From assembly GCA_029931535.1 (NCBI GenBank), contig JAQPZY010001190.1, forward strand, positions 827,001 through 891,000: 64,000 nucleotides of DNA, written 5' to 3'. A model generated the notes under the pieces. The model ran no database searches. It had not been told where the DNA came from and worked only from the letters and a program-made list of their open reading frames with translations. Below are positions 10,746 through 22,980 of the stretch, piece by piece. Every line of letters begins with the position of its first letter. Within the stretch, counting starts at the first letter, position 1. The DNA comes from Margaritifera margaritifera (taxonomy: Eukaryota; Mollusca; Bivalvia; Unionida; Margaritiferidae). The position numbers and the translations under genes were made by a program.

Positions 10746-11703
10746 TAATCTCTTTATTACATGAATTTATAGTTATATTGTGGAAAATTAGTTATTTCTT
10801 ACTAATACATGTATTTAAGAAAATAATTGGTCATAGACTAAGCTCATAGCCAGTGTTATATAAGAGTATTGGTAATAAACCACTCAGTAGCTTATTTAAG
10901 AACAAAATTTAAAAGCTTAGATAATGTAATCTTCTTGACAGTTCCATTGGTATCAGATTGAAGGACATTACTAGTTCAAGTTTTGTTCCGTTGGTATTAT
11001 TACTGTATGAATAATTTAAAGTTGAAATTATAGTGGTAAAAAAGATGTAAATACCTGAAAGTATATGACTGTTTACTTACACCAAATATTATAGAGGTCT
11101 TAATGTGAGGAATTTCAGAAAATTCCTATTTACTATCACAATAATTGCAGTCTTTGTTCAAATTTGAACAAATGAGCTTTAGATGTTGACAATTTCTTTT
11201 GAAAGCCAACACTTTTACACCATTAGAAGGTTACAACTTTCATTTATATGTGAACTCACTTCTCAAAACCTAGGCCTACATAATATACCGGTAAACATAA
11301 TATTTCACCAGAACTTTTGGTAGGCATATTCAGTGTATGCAGGGACAACTACAGTTAAGTGTGATTCATCTATTCATCAATGAGCAAATCTATCTGGAAC
11401 CAATTACATGTATTATGACCTTTATGTGGTAATTAATATGTTATGAATAGATTTTTTCTGCAAGATTGTAGTGAGAGCTGCCTTATTTAAGCTATTAGGT
11501 ACAGATATTGTTCAAAATGCTGAAACCTAGCTGGGAATCCATTCAGTATATTATGACCTCCTTTTTATTCTCTCCAGTTTATGTGTTAGACTTTGTGAAC
11601 ATGCATGCGAATGAATCATTGCTTGGGAGCAAACATGTTTCAGATCAGTATTTTGCTCCATCAAGACAGTCTGACAAATTTTTGTGCCTGGAGCCTTCAT
11701 AGG

Positions 11704-11957
11704 GGCTGCCAAAATTCTGGATTTGGGCTAACATGGTGAATAGTGGGCTACCAGAATTATGGGTCTAGGCTAACATATTGAATAATGAGCTACCAAAAAT
11801 AATGGGTCTGGGCTGACATGTTGAATAGTTGGCTACCCAAATTCAGGGTTTGGGCTAACACAGTAAATAGTGGGCTACAAGAATAATGGGTCTTGGCAAA
11901 CATACTGAATAATAGGCTACTGAATTCTGGCTCTCTGCTAACATGTTGAATAGTGGG
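11704..11957. repeat. 42-bp tandem repeat, about 6 copies
   Basis: Diverged head-to-tail units built around GGGCTACCAGAATTATGGGT, then CTGGGCTAACAT and TTGAATAGT. The period is 42 bp. Confidence 0.9.
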
Positions 11958-12062
11958 CTATTACATGATGTCATCACATGTTCTACATTTTTTCAAGACT
12001 TGAAAAAGATGACTAATTATTAATGAATTATGGCAAGGAAATTTATGGGGAAGTCAAGTTAT

Positions 12063-12243
12063 AAAACTGCATATATCCTGATCTGACATCATGCAGTGTA
12101 CCAGCAGATCTGGGTCTATGCAGTTTTGTTAAATTAATCAATCGTACAAAGAACATAGACCCTAATCTGCCAGCGCATTATTTCATGGGAGATCAGGGTC
12201 AGTGTTTTTGCAGTTGATTCTGACATACACGCAAGATATATGG
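12063..12243 (+). mobile_element. 217-bp MITE family, left-truncated copy
   Basis: Begins inside the first hairpin (AACTGCATATATCC) and keeps both hairpins in degraded form (GCAGATCTGGGTCTATGCAG, GATCAGGGTC). It ends at a decayed right terminus, ATATATGG, followed by TA. The left terminal repeat is absent. Confidence 0.8.
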
Positions 12244-12307
12244 TAAATGTCCTCTCAGGGATACCAAATTTTAGCTAGACTAACATTTTGGTGGGGGTGG
12301 GGGCTGA

Positions 12308-14461
12308 TTTTTATCTCTACTGGTCATCGACCAGAAGAGCTTAAAGGATGGTCTTTCATCCTTTGTCCATCCATCCATTAGCACAAGTTTGTCATCGCTA
12401 CTCCTAAACTACTTGGAGGATTGCCATGAAACTTTACACACACATTCATCGCATGATCTAGTTGGTCCTAAATTAAAATGGTGGTGCTTGGACATTCAGT
12501 ATGGCCACCACAGTGGCCAACTTGAAATTCTTGTTATTGTTACTCCTCCTGATTGGATGGCATATCAACAACTAAAAGACTTCTTATGATCTCTAGTTGG
12601 ACCTAAATGAAAATGATGCCAATCTGACATCCAATATGGCTGCCATGGCACACATCTTGAAAATTTTGTTATCACTACTTTTCCTGAATGGACGGTCATA
12701 TCAGCATGGGTTTTTCACTAAGGTTGTGCTCTACTGTTTTGTACTTTGCATAGGGTTTAAATTTTAAAGAAAAAGAATTACCTATATTTTCCTTGCTGAT
12801 TATCCTGGCTATTTAAAAAAAAGACCTTGGATATCTTAGGTATTGTTAAAAGAACTTTTAATTCCCTTTATTTTGGTGTATGATTGATGGGTGTAATTTG
12901 GGTTATAGAATATACAGCTTGGTCTTACTTCAGATGTGCACCTATAAAAAAAATGCTAGCTCTTCTTGATCATTATCACTTCCTGGACTTCAAAGGTAAA
13001 TTGTACAAAAACGAGCTGATAACTTTTGTTACTTTTTATATATTTTAGAATTCATTCATTGCCCTTACAGAAACTAGTATTGCCTATTCTGGCAAAATTT
13101 GTTGTCCCTATTGTAATAATGCTAAAGTTTGTGTACTAGTTCAGGCTCATTTTTCGAGCACATAGGAGCAGCCATTTTATCAGCTGTCTGCTTTAGGTAG
13201 TGCATAGCTTCCATAATTACCACATGTCAAGAAGTTTCAGTCACAGTACACGAAAGTAGCATAGAGGTATGCCAACATTCTTTCATTGTGCATGTTGCAA
13301 ATGCAAACAACTTCGCTTTACACCTGTCACTCTGTCAGAAGTATGTAATATCTGTAGAATGCAACCTAAAAGACTTCTTATGATATCTAGTTGTCCTAAA
13401 TGAAAATCATGCAAATCCGACACAATAGCAGCCATCTTGAAAATATTATCACAACTTCACCTGAGCAGTTAGTCATAATGACATGGAGTTTTTACCAAAA
13501 GACTTCTTTTGTTCAGTTGGTCTTAAATGATGCCAATTTTACATCCAATATGGCCAACACACTGTGGCCATCTTGAAAAGCTTGTTATCGCTACTCCTCC
13601 TGAATGAATGGACATTTCAATGTGAGGTTTCCACTAAAAGACTTCTTATGATGTCTGGTTTGTCCTAAATGAAAATGGTGCTGATCTGATGTCTAATATG
13701 GCTCCCACAGCAGCTATCTTGAAAATCTGTTTATAGCTACTCCTCATGAATGAAAAGTCATATTGACATGAGGTTCTCAGAAAAAGACTTCTTATGATGT
13801 CTAGTTGGTCCTAAATGAAATGGGTGCCAATGTGAGGTTCAATGGCTGCCATAGGGACCATCTTGAAAGATATGTTATCACTACTCCTCCTGAGTGGAAA
13901 GTCATATTGAAAGACCTCTTATAATGTTTTGTTGATCCTAAATTAAAATGGTGCTGATCTTACATCTGTTATGTGGCCATGTTGAAAATCTTCTTTTCTC
14001 TACACCTCTTAAATGGAAAGTCATTTTGATATGGTGGTTTTCATCATTTTCATTTGGTCCAATACGGCCACCATGGTGACTATTTTCTTATATTGTTATC
14101 TATACTCCTCCCAAATGGATGGCTATATCAAAATGGGGTTTTCACCAGTAGACTTCTTATGATACCTAGTTGGTCTTAAATGAAAATGGTGCCAGTCATG
14201 CATTCAATATGGCTGCCACAATGACTGTTATGACATGGGCTTTTCACCAAAAGACTTCTAATGATGTCAGCTTTGTCCTAAATGAAAATGGTGCCAAGCT
14301 GACATCCAATGTCCACCACAGCATGTAATTTGAAAATCTTGTTATCACTGAAGAATATCAGCGATGGTTTCAAGACTTAGCAGTTAAAAGAAAGAAATGG
14401 TCTTATCATGAATTCCTGGAAAATCTTGTTGTCAGTGTCAGTCCATTCGAGGGAAACATAA
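12308..14461 (+). repeat. Head-array-tail element 1 ('pearl'-like)
   Basis: The head has a hairpin (CTCTACTGGTCATCGACCAG, then AAGAGCTTA). After it come diverged units of about 135-150 bp with recurring blocks: AGACTTCTTATGATGTCTAG, GGTCCTAAATGAAAATGG, TGCCAATCTGACATCCAATA, GGCTGCCATGGCAGCCATCT and TTGAAAATCTTGTTATC. The tail reads GGTTTCAAGACTTAGCAG and ends in a decayed GTCCNTTCGAGGGA hairpin. About 650 bp of other sequence (12722-13369) interrupts the array. There is no coding capacity. The layout, conserved ends around a minisatellite with a hairpin near the 3' end, recalls bivalve pearl/Helentron-associated elements. That classification is inference. Confidence 0.75.
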
Positions 14462-14548
14462 ATGTATTGGACCCTGGTTGATTATCAACTTATATAATGA
14501 TCACATCTTTATATGATTTAATTGCCAGATATTAATGTGAGAGACAAC

Positions 14549-14728
14549 TGTGTTAGCACAGTTGGTGGAGCATTAGACTCCTAATGTAAGAGTCATGGGT
14601 TTGATACCTGCCTTGACCAGCCAGGTTTGGCTGCCTTGGTGTGTGTCTTTGGGAAGTACACCAAGCACCCATTTCCTTGGCATGATATAGCGAAATAAAG
14701 TGCCATTAAAAACCAACCAACCAACCAA
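14549..14728 (+). mobile_element. SINE-A copy, tRNA-derived, near full length
   Basis: A box TTAGCACAGTTGGTGGAGC (14553-14571) and B box GGGTTTGATACC (14597-14608) sit 26 bp apart as in a tRNA. The anticodon-loop region reads ACTCCTAA. The body follows (GCTGCCTTGGTGTGTGTCTT), then a conserved end (ATGATATAGCGAAATAAAGT) and a short (AACC)n tail. Confidence 0.88.
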
Positions 14729-15028
14729 GAATGTTTTTAAACATTTTGTACTTGATTATTATGATCATTGGGACTTTCAACTAATCAGGATTATTACAGT
14801 GTTTTGGAAATTATAAGGTATCAAAAAAAGAGCTTTTAGTAGTGTTTTTGTATTTTCTTTTTCTAGTATAAATTACTGTATATTGTAATATTTGTTATAG
14901 AAATTAAAATTTTATGAATAGTAAATATTTGTCATATTGGTGACATACAATTTTACTCAACTACACTCAACAGTGTATAAAATACTGATTTATGAATAAT
15001 TATTTTCGCAAATTTGATGTATTCATGA

Positions 15029-15292
15029 GGGACCACGGGTGGCCAAGCGGTGTAAGGCGCTCACCTTTACTGGTCACTCACACATCTCACCTCTCTCCAC
15101 ATTTGTTAGAGTCTTGGCTTGGGCAATGTGGATGTTTGAGAAAGCTTGCCAGTATCTTTCTGTGGGTCTGTGGTTCTTCCTGGGATCTTTCCATGTTCTT
15201 CCTCAACCAGATATACTGGCCGCCATGTATGGCCTATCATGTGCTGAAAAAACGGTGTTGAACCCCACAAAACAAAACCAAACTAAATTCAT
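15029..15292 (+). mobile_element. SINE-B, class II tRNA (Leu/Ser-type) derived
   Basis: The head GGTGGCCAAGCGGTGTAAGG matches the A-box region of tRNA-Leu/Ser. It is followed by a body with CTTGGCTTGGGCAATGTGG and an A/C-rich tail (CCCCACAAAACAAAACCAAA). A convincing B box is not visible, so this copy is diverged or rearranged. It is distinct from SINE-A. Confidence 0.6.
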
Positions 15293-15649
15293 GAATAAAC
15301 TGCACTTTATACAAATTTTGTTTTAAAGTCGACTGTCTTTATATAGGTGCCATCTCGCGAAATATCCTGTTCAATATCAACTGAAATTTTTACAAAATAA
15401 TTAGGAAACATCATTTGATAAGAAAATCAAGTTTCTCTCTCTTGTAACTGAGTTGATACGTCCTTCTGATACAACACTGACTGTCGGCTGTGTTGTGTCT
15501 GTTATCAAAGTAATTGAATTTTTTGCAAAAGAGATTTTAGTCTTGATTTATTTTAAATTCATCGTGATGAATTTCCAATTTCAAATCAGGGTTGCCAAAG
15601 ATCAGAGATATTTCTATCAGTCATCTTAGTCTGTAAGTCCTATTGATCA
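15293..15649. other. Intronic sequence, no gene seen
   Basis: Unique-looking sequence between SINE-B and the 69-bp satellite. No exon was recognised. Confidence 0.5.
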
Positions 15650-16276
15650 AAGATATTAAAGTTATAATGAACTGATAAGAGATTGTGAGATCTTTTTTTT
15701 ATCAGCAGTCTTATTATATAAGATATTAAAGTTATAATGAACTGATAAGAGATTGTGAGATCTTTTTTTTATCAGCAGTCTTATTATATAAGATATTAAA
15801 GTTAAAATAAATTGATAAGTGATTTTGAGATATTTTTTTTGGCAGCAGTCTTATTATATAAGATATTAAAGTTATAATAAATTGATAAGAGATTTTGAGA
15901 TCTTTTTTTAGCAGCAGTCTTATTATATAAGATATTAAAGTTATAATAAATTGATAAGAGATTGTGAGATCTTTTTTTAGCAGCAGTCTTATTATATAAG
16001 ATATTAAAGTTAAAATAAATTGATAAGAGATTGTGAGATCTTTTTTTAGCAGCAGTCTTATTATATAAGATATTAAAGTTATAATAAATTGATAAGAGAT
16101 TGTGAGATCTTTTTTTATCAGCAGTCTTATTATATAAGATATTAAAGTTATAATAAATTGATAAGAGATTGTGAGATTTTTTTTAGCAGCAGTCTTATTA
16201 TATAAGATATTAAAGTTATAATAAATTGATAAGAGATTTTGAGATCTTTTTTTAGCAGCAGTCTTATTATATAAGT
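15650..16276. repeat. 68-70 bp satellite array, 9 copies
   Basis: Unit anchors (GTTATAATAA or variants) start near 15661, 15731, 15801, 15871, 15940, 16009, 16078, 16147 and 16215. The spacings are 70, 70, 70, 69, 69, 69, 69 and 68 bp. Each unit carries GATAAGAGATTGTGAGATC, a T tract of variable length and GCAGCAGTCTTATTATATAA. The first two units are identical over their whole length, and the period drift is due to the T tract. Confidence 0.95.
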
Positions 16277-16378
16277 CCTGTAGAACTGAGATATAAACTT
16301 GTAAAGAATTTCTTAAGAGAGTGGATTATAAAAGAGATTTATAAAGCAAGATGTGTTAATATCAGATTTTACATTTTA

Positions 16379-16598
16379 CCGTACACATACCATTAATATT
16401 CGTGTACAAGTTAGATCCAATTGCAAACTGCATAAACCCAGATCTACAATCACATAATGTGCCAGCTGATCTGGGTCTATTCAGTCTATTAGGAGTAATC
16501 AGTAGAACAAACAACTAGATCCAGATAATAATGCACTGGCAGATCAAGGTCTATGTTATTTGCAGTTGGACCTGACTTATTAGTAGGTATATATACTT
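16379..16598 (+). mobile_element. 217-bp MITE family, old diverged copy
   Basis: Both hairpin regions are recognisable (CATAAACCCAGATCT...GATCTGGGTCTATTC and a degraded second one). So are the linker AATCAGTAGAACAAACAAC and a right end, GTATATATACTTG. Substitutions and a small insertion at the left end make it one of the oldest copies. Confidence 0.8.
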
Positions 16599-16599
16599 G

Positions 16600-17725
16600 T
16601 GTGTCTTCCCTCAAATTTATCACCGCATATTACCCCACCACCTTTAATCAGAGGGAGGGTATTGTAATTGTATGTCAGTGTGAGTGTGTGCATGAATGCA
16701 TGTGTGTGTGATACTTCATGTCAGCATAATTCCTGGGGTGGAAAAATACAGGTGAGCAGGCAGAGTTTGCACCTACAGATCGCCTTCTGGTTACCTTGTG
16801 TCATATTAATTGCTTGCTATTTTTGTTAACAGAGCTACCCTCAACAAACCCAAATTTATGAAGTAGGTCATTAAAGTTTATAGTTGTATCAAGGTCAGTA
16901 ATAATAATTTTTTTAAAAATAATTTAGTTTTGAAAGGATACACCGAGACTTGCCATCATGAAATTTACTGGCAAAATCTGGCCCAGTATTTTCTAAACTT
17001 CTTGATGATGAGATTCAAGCTCAGAGATTCCGAAAACTTTGATGGTCTGTATTTAAAATTAGGATTTTCTGAACTTGAGTCCTTTTCCTAGACTCCTAAA
17101 TTTCACTGACCTAGATATACTCAAGTATCGTATGTAATTTTGGGGTTTTAAGCTTCAGTACGTGTTTTGTATGGGGCCTGGGTTTATGATCTCTTTGTTT
17201 GACATCCTAAGTACAAACGATCAACGTAGTCCATGATCTGCCTAATTGTACGCAATTAATTAACTGTAACCAGAAAACCTATTGTGACACTGTTAAGGGA
17301 TAGAAAATTCCTTAAGCCCAAGGTCCGGGACCCACTTTTGTTAACTTTGGACCCAGCAAATTTTACCCCGAAAAAGCCATATGGTCTCAGTCTTAATTGA
17401 ATCATATCTAGTATATTAAACCCTGTAGATAAATATATAGGTAGAAATGAGCAGTGGGATCTAACTGTTAAAATAGGAAAATATATACTGGTAGGCCATT
17501 TGTAACTAAGTACAGCACAAATATATACTGTATTACATGCTTAGACTTAAATCGAATGTTGGGACCCAGGTGCCTAGGGACTGGATCCAACATGAATTTG
17601 ATTCAGAAGTTCTGGACCCAGGGATCAATAATAAATTGTTCAGTCGCTGCAGATATGGCTTCTGCTGCTGTCAGCGTTAGTGATCTCTCTTTCTCCTGAA
17701 TATTCAAATCTTGGAAAATAATGGT
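16600..17725. other. Intronic sequence, no gene seen
   Basis: No exon or RNA gene was recognised. Short matches such as GGACCCAG recur at 17350-17620 and may be an old repeat, but I could not define its ends. Confidence 0.45.
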
Positions 17726-18645
17726 TTTTAACTCTACTGGTCATGGACCAAAAAAGAGCTTATGGGATGGTGTATAATCCATCATCCCTCTGTCTGTAGG
17801 ACAAATTTATTTTCGCTACTCCTCCTAAACTATTTGGAGGGTTGTCATGAAACTTTACATGCACACATTCTTCCCAAGGTCTAGTTGGTCCTAAAAGAAA
17901 ATGGTGCTGCTCGGACAGCCAGTATGGCCAACCACAGTGGATATCTTGAAAATCTTGTTATTACTACTCCTCCTAAATGGATGGTCATATCAGCTTGGGG
18001 TTTTCACTAAAAGACTTTTCTTCTGATGCCTTGTTCGACCTAAATGAAATGGTGCCAATCTGACATCCAATATGGCCACCATGGCAGCCATATTGAAAAT
18101 CTTATTGCTACTCCTCCTGAATGGAAAGTCATATCAATATGAGCTTTTCGCCAGAAGACTACGTATGATATCTAGTTGGTCCTAAATAAAAATGGTGCCA
18201 ATCTGACTATCTTGAAAATCTTCTTGTCACTACTTTTCCTAATTGAAAGCCATATCAACAAGTGGTTTTCACTAGAAGACATTTTATAGTGTCTAGTTGG
18301 TCTGGAATAAAAATGATACCCAGCAGACATGCAGTATGGCTGTCACAATGAACATATTGAAAATCTTGTTATCACTAATTCTCCTGGATGGTCATATTGG
18401 CATGTGGTTTTCACCAAAAATCTGCAAATAGTGCCTGTTTTGTCCTAAATCAAAATGGTGCCAATCTTACATCTAATATGGCCACTACAGCAGCTAATTT
18501 GAAAATGCTATCGCTCAAGAATATCAGATATAGTTTCAACACTTGGGAGTTAAAAAGAAAAAAAGGTCTTATCTTGAATTCCTGGATTTATTTTTTTGGG
18601 ACAGTAGAAGAGCATCAGTCCCTTCAAGGGACTCTTGTTTATGGT
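17726..18645 (+). repeat. Head-array-tail element 2 ('pearl'-like)
   Basis: Same family as 12308-14461. Head hairpin CTCTACTGGTCATGGACCA near 17732. About five diverged array units with GGTCCTAAAAGAAAATGGTG and AATCTGACATCCAATATGGC blocks. The tail (AATATCAGATATAGTTTC) ends in AGTCCCTTCAAGGGACTC, a perfect GTCCCTT/AAGGGAC hairpin at 18618-18632. Confidence 0.8.
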
Positions 18646-19909
18646 AATTGTTTGTACTTTTTTTAGTTTTCATACACCATCAAGCCATACAAATCATTAT
18701 TTTTTGATTCATGTGTGAGATGGCTTTTTATTGGTTGAAACAACATCATGTTATTTGCAATTATTGATCATATTAAACTGTTGTAATATCATTGACTTTT
18801 ACACATCAGAAGTAAATGAGTACTGAATGCAGCCAGATATAGCATATTTATTGTTCTGAAACAAGGTAAAGCACACAATCGTGTAATTGATGACAGCTTG
18901 GTTTCAGTGAAGATTAAGTTTTATAAACTAGTAAACTATCATATTGACCTCACTTAGCATCGGTCAGTTACGAAATCATAAAACTATTTACTCAAACAAG
19001 GTCTATAATTGTATACATTTATTTTTTGTCCTGTAATTTTTTGTACAACGAACCTTTTTCTTATTAAAATTGTGCTTGTTTTAGGTAGCTTACAGAATCA
19101 TATTATTTTTTATGCAACTGGGAAAATAATTTTTAGAAAGTGTCTGAAGAATTACAACAGAATAAACTTAGATGTTTTAAGACAAAATTATTCTGGCTTT
19201 ATGTTTATGCTTATAAATTTACAAATGCATTTATATTAAAAAATAAAAATTAAAAAAAAGACAATTTACTGGCAACAGGTTTAGTATGTAACCATATGCT
19301 CATTTTTTAATCACCTTAAAAAATAATTACTTTATTAAATCAAACACTGATCACTATTTACCATCCAGGCAGTACACACTTTGGTCCCTTGCAGGCAAGA
19401 TTACCTGATACTATTTTCATTGAGGGCTAGAAATAGTTGTCAGTTTTATTACCCTCAAAGTGTAAACATGTAACCAGAGGCTCACTGCTCAGAAACCTGA
19501 TATTGACAATTATGAGTCAACCACTCAGTAAATTGATTATCCAGGAGTTTGACTTTTTATGACTCTCATAAATTTGTCAAATCATCCCCTGTGAAGCAAA
19601 GGGAGGACTACATCTTACTTCCCAGTTTGTCACCTTTGTTGTACAGTAACTTCATGGATTTTATATTAGCTGGTCTCCTGGTTGATTTAAGAATGTGTCC
19701 AATTTTTTTTTTTGATAAAAATTTCTGTTCCTATTTCCAAATCTACCTATTCCCTCCAAAAAAGGTTCAAATGGTCTAACTTTGATTCCATTTCCTATTT
19801 TGTTTATTTCTATTTTTACTGTAAATTCATTCATTATTTCTGTTTTCATCCTTTATGTCGATTAAAAATGTACATGATTATTTTTTAAACACTGTGTAAT
19901 AGAGTATTA
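18646..19909. other. Intronic sequence, no gene seen
   Basis: AT-rich unique-looking sequence. The open frame at 19009-19239 has no recognisable homology or splice support. Confidence 0.5.
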
Positions 19910-20125
19910 CTGTCTATACTTGCGTATAAGCCGATACCAACTGCAAAATGCATAGACCCAGATCTGCCATCGCATAATGTGCCGGCAGATCTGTGTCTAT
20001 GCACTTTGTAAGGACTTATAAATCGAACAAACAACATAGATCTGATCTGCCGGCGGATTATGCAACGGCAGATCAGGGTCTATGTTGTTTGCATTTGGAC
20101 CCAGCATATACACGAGAATATACAG
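19910..20125 (+). mobile_element. 217-bp MITE family, full-length copy (216 bp)
   Basis: TA flanks. Ends are CTGTCTATACTTGCGTATAA and its diverged complement ending ATATACAG. Hairpin 1 (CATAGACCCAGATCTGCC and complement), the linker and hairpin 2 (CATAGATCTGATCTGCC and complement) are all present. Confidence 0.92.
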
Positions 20126-20610
20126 TAAGCTACCCTTTGCAATATAAACCATCACAAAAAGTTTGGCTTGCATTGTCAGCTCTTCAGATCATGCTTTTTA
20201 TTAGTTTTTATAAACTTCTTACATTGAAGCAAGATAGATTTCTATAAAATGTAAAATAAACCCAAAATGTGCAATAAGACACATTAAGAAATCATCCACA
20301 CGTTCACCTTTCTTTAATGCCCTATCACAATAATGATAGGGCTTTTGATGTTACGTACCACATCTATAATATTGTGCAAAGTTGGTTAAATATTTCTTCT
20401 TCCTTTTCTTTGTCACTCATGGAAAGCTACCTGACATAACAATCGATCCATTTGAATGACAAGCTATCAATTATCAATTCTGTTATTTGCCAGCTATTAT
20501 TTTCTTTTACTTTGTTTTCATAACTCATTCATGAAAGCCTGAAAAGATTCAGCTGTTGAGGTAGATTTACATTATTTGTAATGCTCTTGTGTTTGGATGT
20601 TTAAACCTAT

Positions 20611-21520
20611 ACAGGGGTCAAATTTAACTTTTTTTTAATACATGCATTTTTTTAGAGTAGAAAAAATATATACTTAATTAATCATATTTCTACTGGCCAT
20701 TTTTTTTTTTACTAGTTACTATTATTAATCTGTACTAGCTCGGAGTTTTGAAGTAAGAAGGAACTTTGGTAGTTTGCTATCAGTTTGAATTATAATTGTT
20801 ATCTTTATTTTCAATATAAAAAAAACTACATGTAGAGCTAAATTGTTTTTTCTTGTTTATAACTGGTCTAATTTTAAAATTAACCCAAAAATGGGATCTA
20901 CAATTCCGACTACAAAAATGCAATATAATGCAAACAACAAGTAAAAATCTAATCAAATTAGTATGTTTCTTGGAAGATACATGTACTTTGTTAGATAATC
21001 TGAACCAAATTAACTATTTAGGCTTCACAGTTACCAGTGATCTGAAATGGAACCTTCACATTCAAGAAATATGCACCAGGGAAAATTATAATTTAGGGTT
21101 ATTTAAGACCTGTCTAATTATCTTGCCAACAAAACGTGAAAGAATTAGTTTTTAAATTTTTAGTTAGATCTATTTTAAGTTATACTTTTTACAGGATGAA
21201 CTTAAAGTCCAGAAGTGAGCACCCAGATTTGTCAGATCCAAATATGACTACACACCAGGAAGTATGTTTTTTTTTAATTATTAATCTGCCTTGGAAACTC
21301 TTAAACCAACACAGATTGGAAAATGGATTAATAACTTTTTAAAAATATTTCAATTTGACCAGATCAAAAGTTTTAGTAAAAATAAGCATGAATATATGTA
21401 CAAGATACATGTTGCTTGAGCAGATGGTTACAAATTTAATTTTTTTTTGCAAGAACTATGAAAGATTGAAATGTTATTTTACCACGGCTGTTAATCCTGG
21501 GCTCAAACTAGGGACATAAA
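20611..21520 (+). mobile_element. Composite block: repeat end plus LINE 3' half
   Basis: The block starts CAGGGGTCAAATTTAACTTT. From about 20870 it encodes the C-terminal part of a non-LTR RT: KCNIMQTTSK; YLGFTVTSDLKWNLHIQEIC; then about 21140, in another frame, FKFLVRSILSY; and about 21420-21475 FFARTMKDWN, the typical end of LINE ORF2. The frame is broken at least twice. The whole block, including the non-LINE leader at 20611-20850, is matched in inverted orientation at 59490-60470. Confidence 0.75.
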
Positions 21521-22980
21521 AATGAGAATAGTGGCAAGTGGCTTCTATCTCCAGACAAAAATAGAGAAAAAATAGAGAAGTGAGAGAGTTTGAGGGAGAA
21601 TTGAGAGAAATAAAGTATAAATATAATTTTTATTTGCAAATGTATACTTATTGAATTGAAATGTTAATAAGTCAAGTCCCCATATTTTGGAATTAAAGAC
21701 TGCAGTGCTGCACACTTATTTCATAATGTATAAATACAACAGTCTTTTGAAAAAGAACATTCCTGATGCTGGTGAAAAACCAGGCAATATCTGCACAGAT
21801 CTTATAAAGAATATTTAAAGGCAGCATTTTCATAAGCAATTTACAACAGTATTAAAATGTAATTATCTCCTTTTTTTTAATTCACTTGTTAGCTTGTTAA
21901 TCAATAGTTTCTTATATGTATCATTCCGGAACCTGTTCAATTCTAATAAAGAAATAAAGTTGTCCTATTTGGAATTCCTTGAATGTTACCCTACAGACAA
22001 CTTGGCAAATGTGTAGCTATTCCTGTAGGTATTTCATCACCTTGTCGTTTGGAATTAATCCTTTAAAGTCAGTTGTAATCTACTCAAATTAGTCAATAGG
22101 TCATCTTGCCACAAGAAATAACCCATGCAAGGCAAGTGGATGATTATGTAATGGGCTAGTAATTACATTCATCAGGAAAGCTTTGAATGGGTCAAATTAC
22201 AGGGGACAGATAAAAGGGTGTCTTTTTGCCACATGGGTCCCCCACTAAGAATGTACACACTAGAGTCCTAACCAATGTTCACTCATGTGTTAAAACAGAT
22301 AAGTTTTTACAAGAACCTCATAGGATCAATGATAAACTGGTAGAAAGTAGTAGGGTAGGGCACAGAGTCATGTTTCAGTGGAGGTCATCTCCAGTCAGTG
22401 GGTGAAGTGGAAATCACTCATGGTCACAGGCAATTAATTATTTTATGAACTCTGATTCCAGCCTGTATGTGGTGATATATTAAATACTACATTTAAAAGA
22501 AAGAAGATCACTCATTGGCTGAAAATAATTGCCAGAAAAAATGAATGTAATTTTTCAGAAAAAGCCTGTATATGGGTAAACTGTACGCATTAGTAGGTTT
22601 GAACCTACAGCTGTTCAACCATTTTTATTTTATGGTCTGTGGGAATTGAATTAGTTTTGTGTGCCTTCATATACATTAAAAAGACGACTTCTGGGCCTCA
22701 GTAGTGATACTAGTCACTTTTTCGCCTTCTGGTTTGAGCCCTATTAATCAAAACTGTTGAATCTTCGTAAAACCAGATTAAAGCATTTTCAAAAATAGTC
22801 ACATTTTTTTAAAAATATTTTTTTTTACACTACATGGTGTATTAATGTCATTATTATGTAGCATCAAACTGATCAAGATCTCACATTTTTATTCCATGAG
22901 GGGTTCATGAACAATCAGCCTCAACAGATTGAACAAGAACATACAGTATTAGGGACAACTATATCATTTTTAGGGGTAGT
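21521..22980. other. Intronic sequence, no gene seen
   Basis: No exon or RNA gene was recognised. A purine-rich patch of GAGA/AGAGAAA motifs lies at 21555-21620. Confidence 0.45.

Noticed and set aside
15650..16276. CRISPR-like regular repeats
   Set aside because: Units are directly adjacent with no spacers, and the DNA is eukaryotic.
16340..16375. Candidate PPP4R4 exon 3 start (AAGCAAGATGTG)
   Set aside because: It gives a Q-D-V match only. There is no plausible acceptor at the right phase, and the following residues do not resemble PPP4R4.
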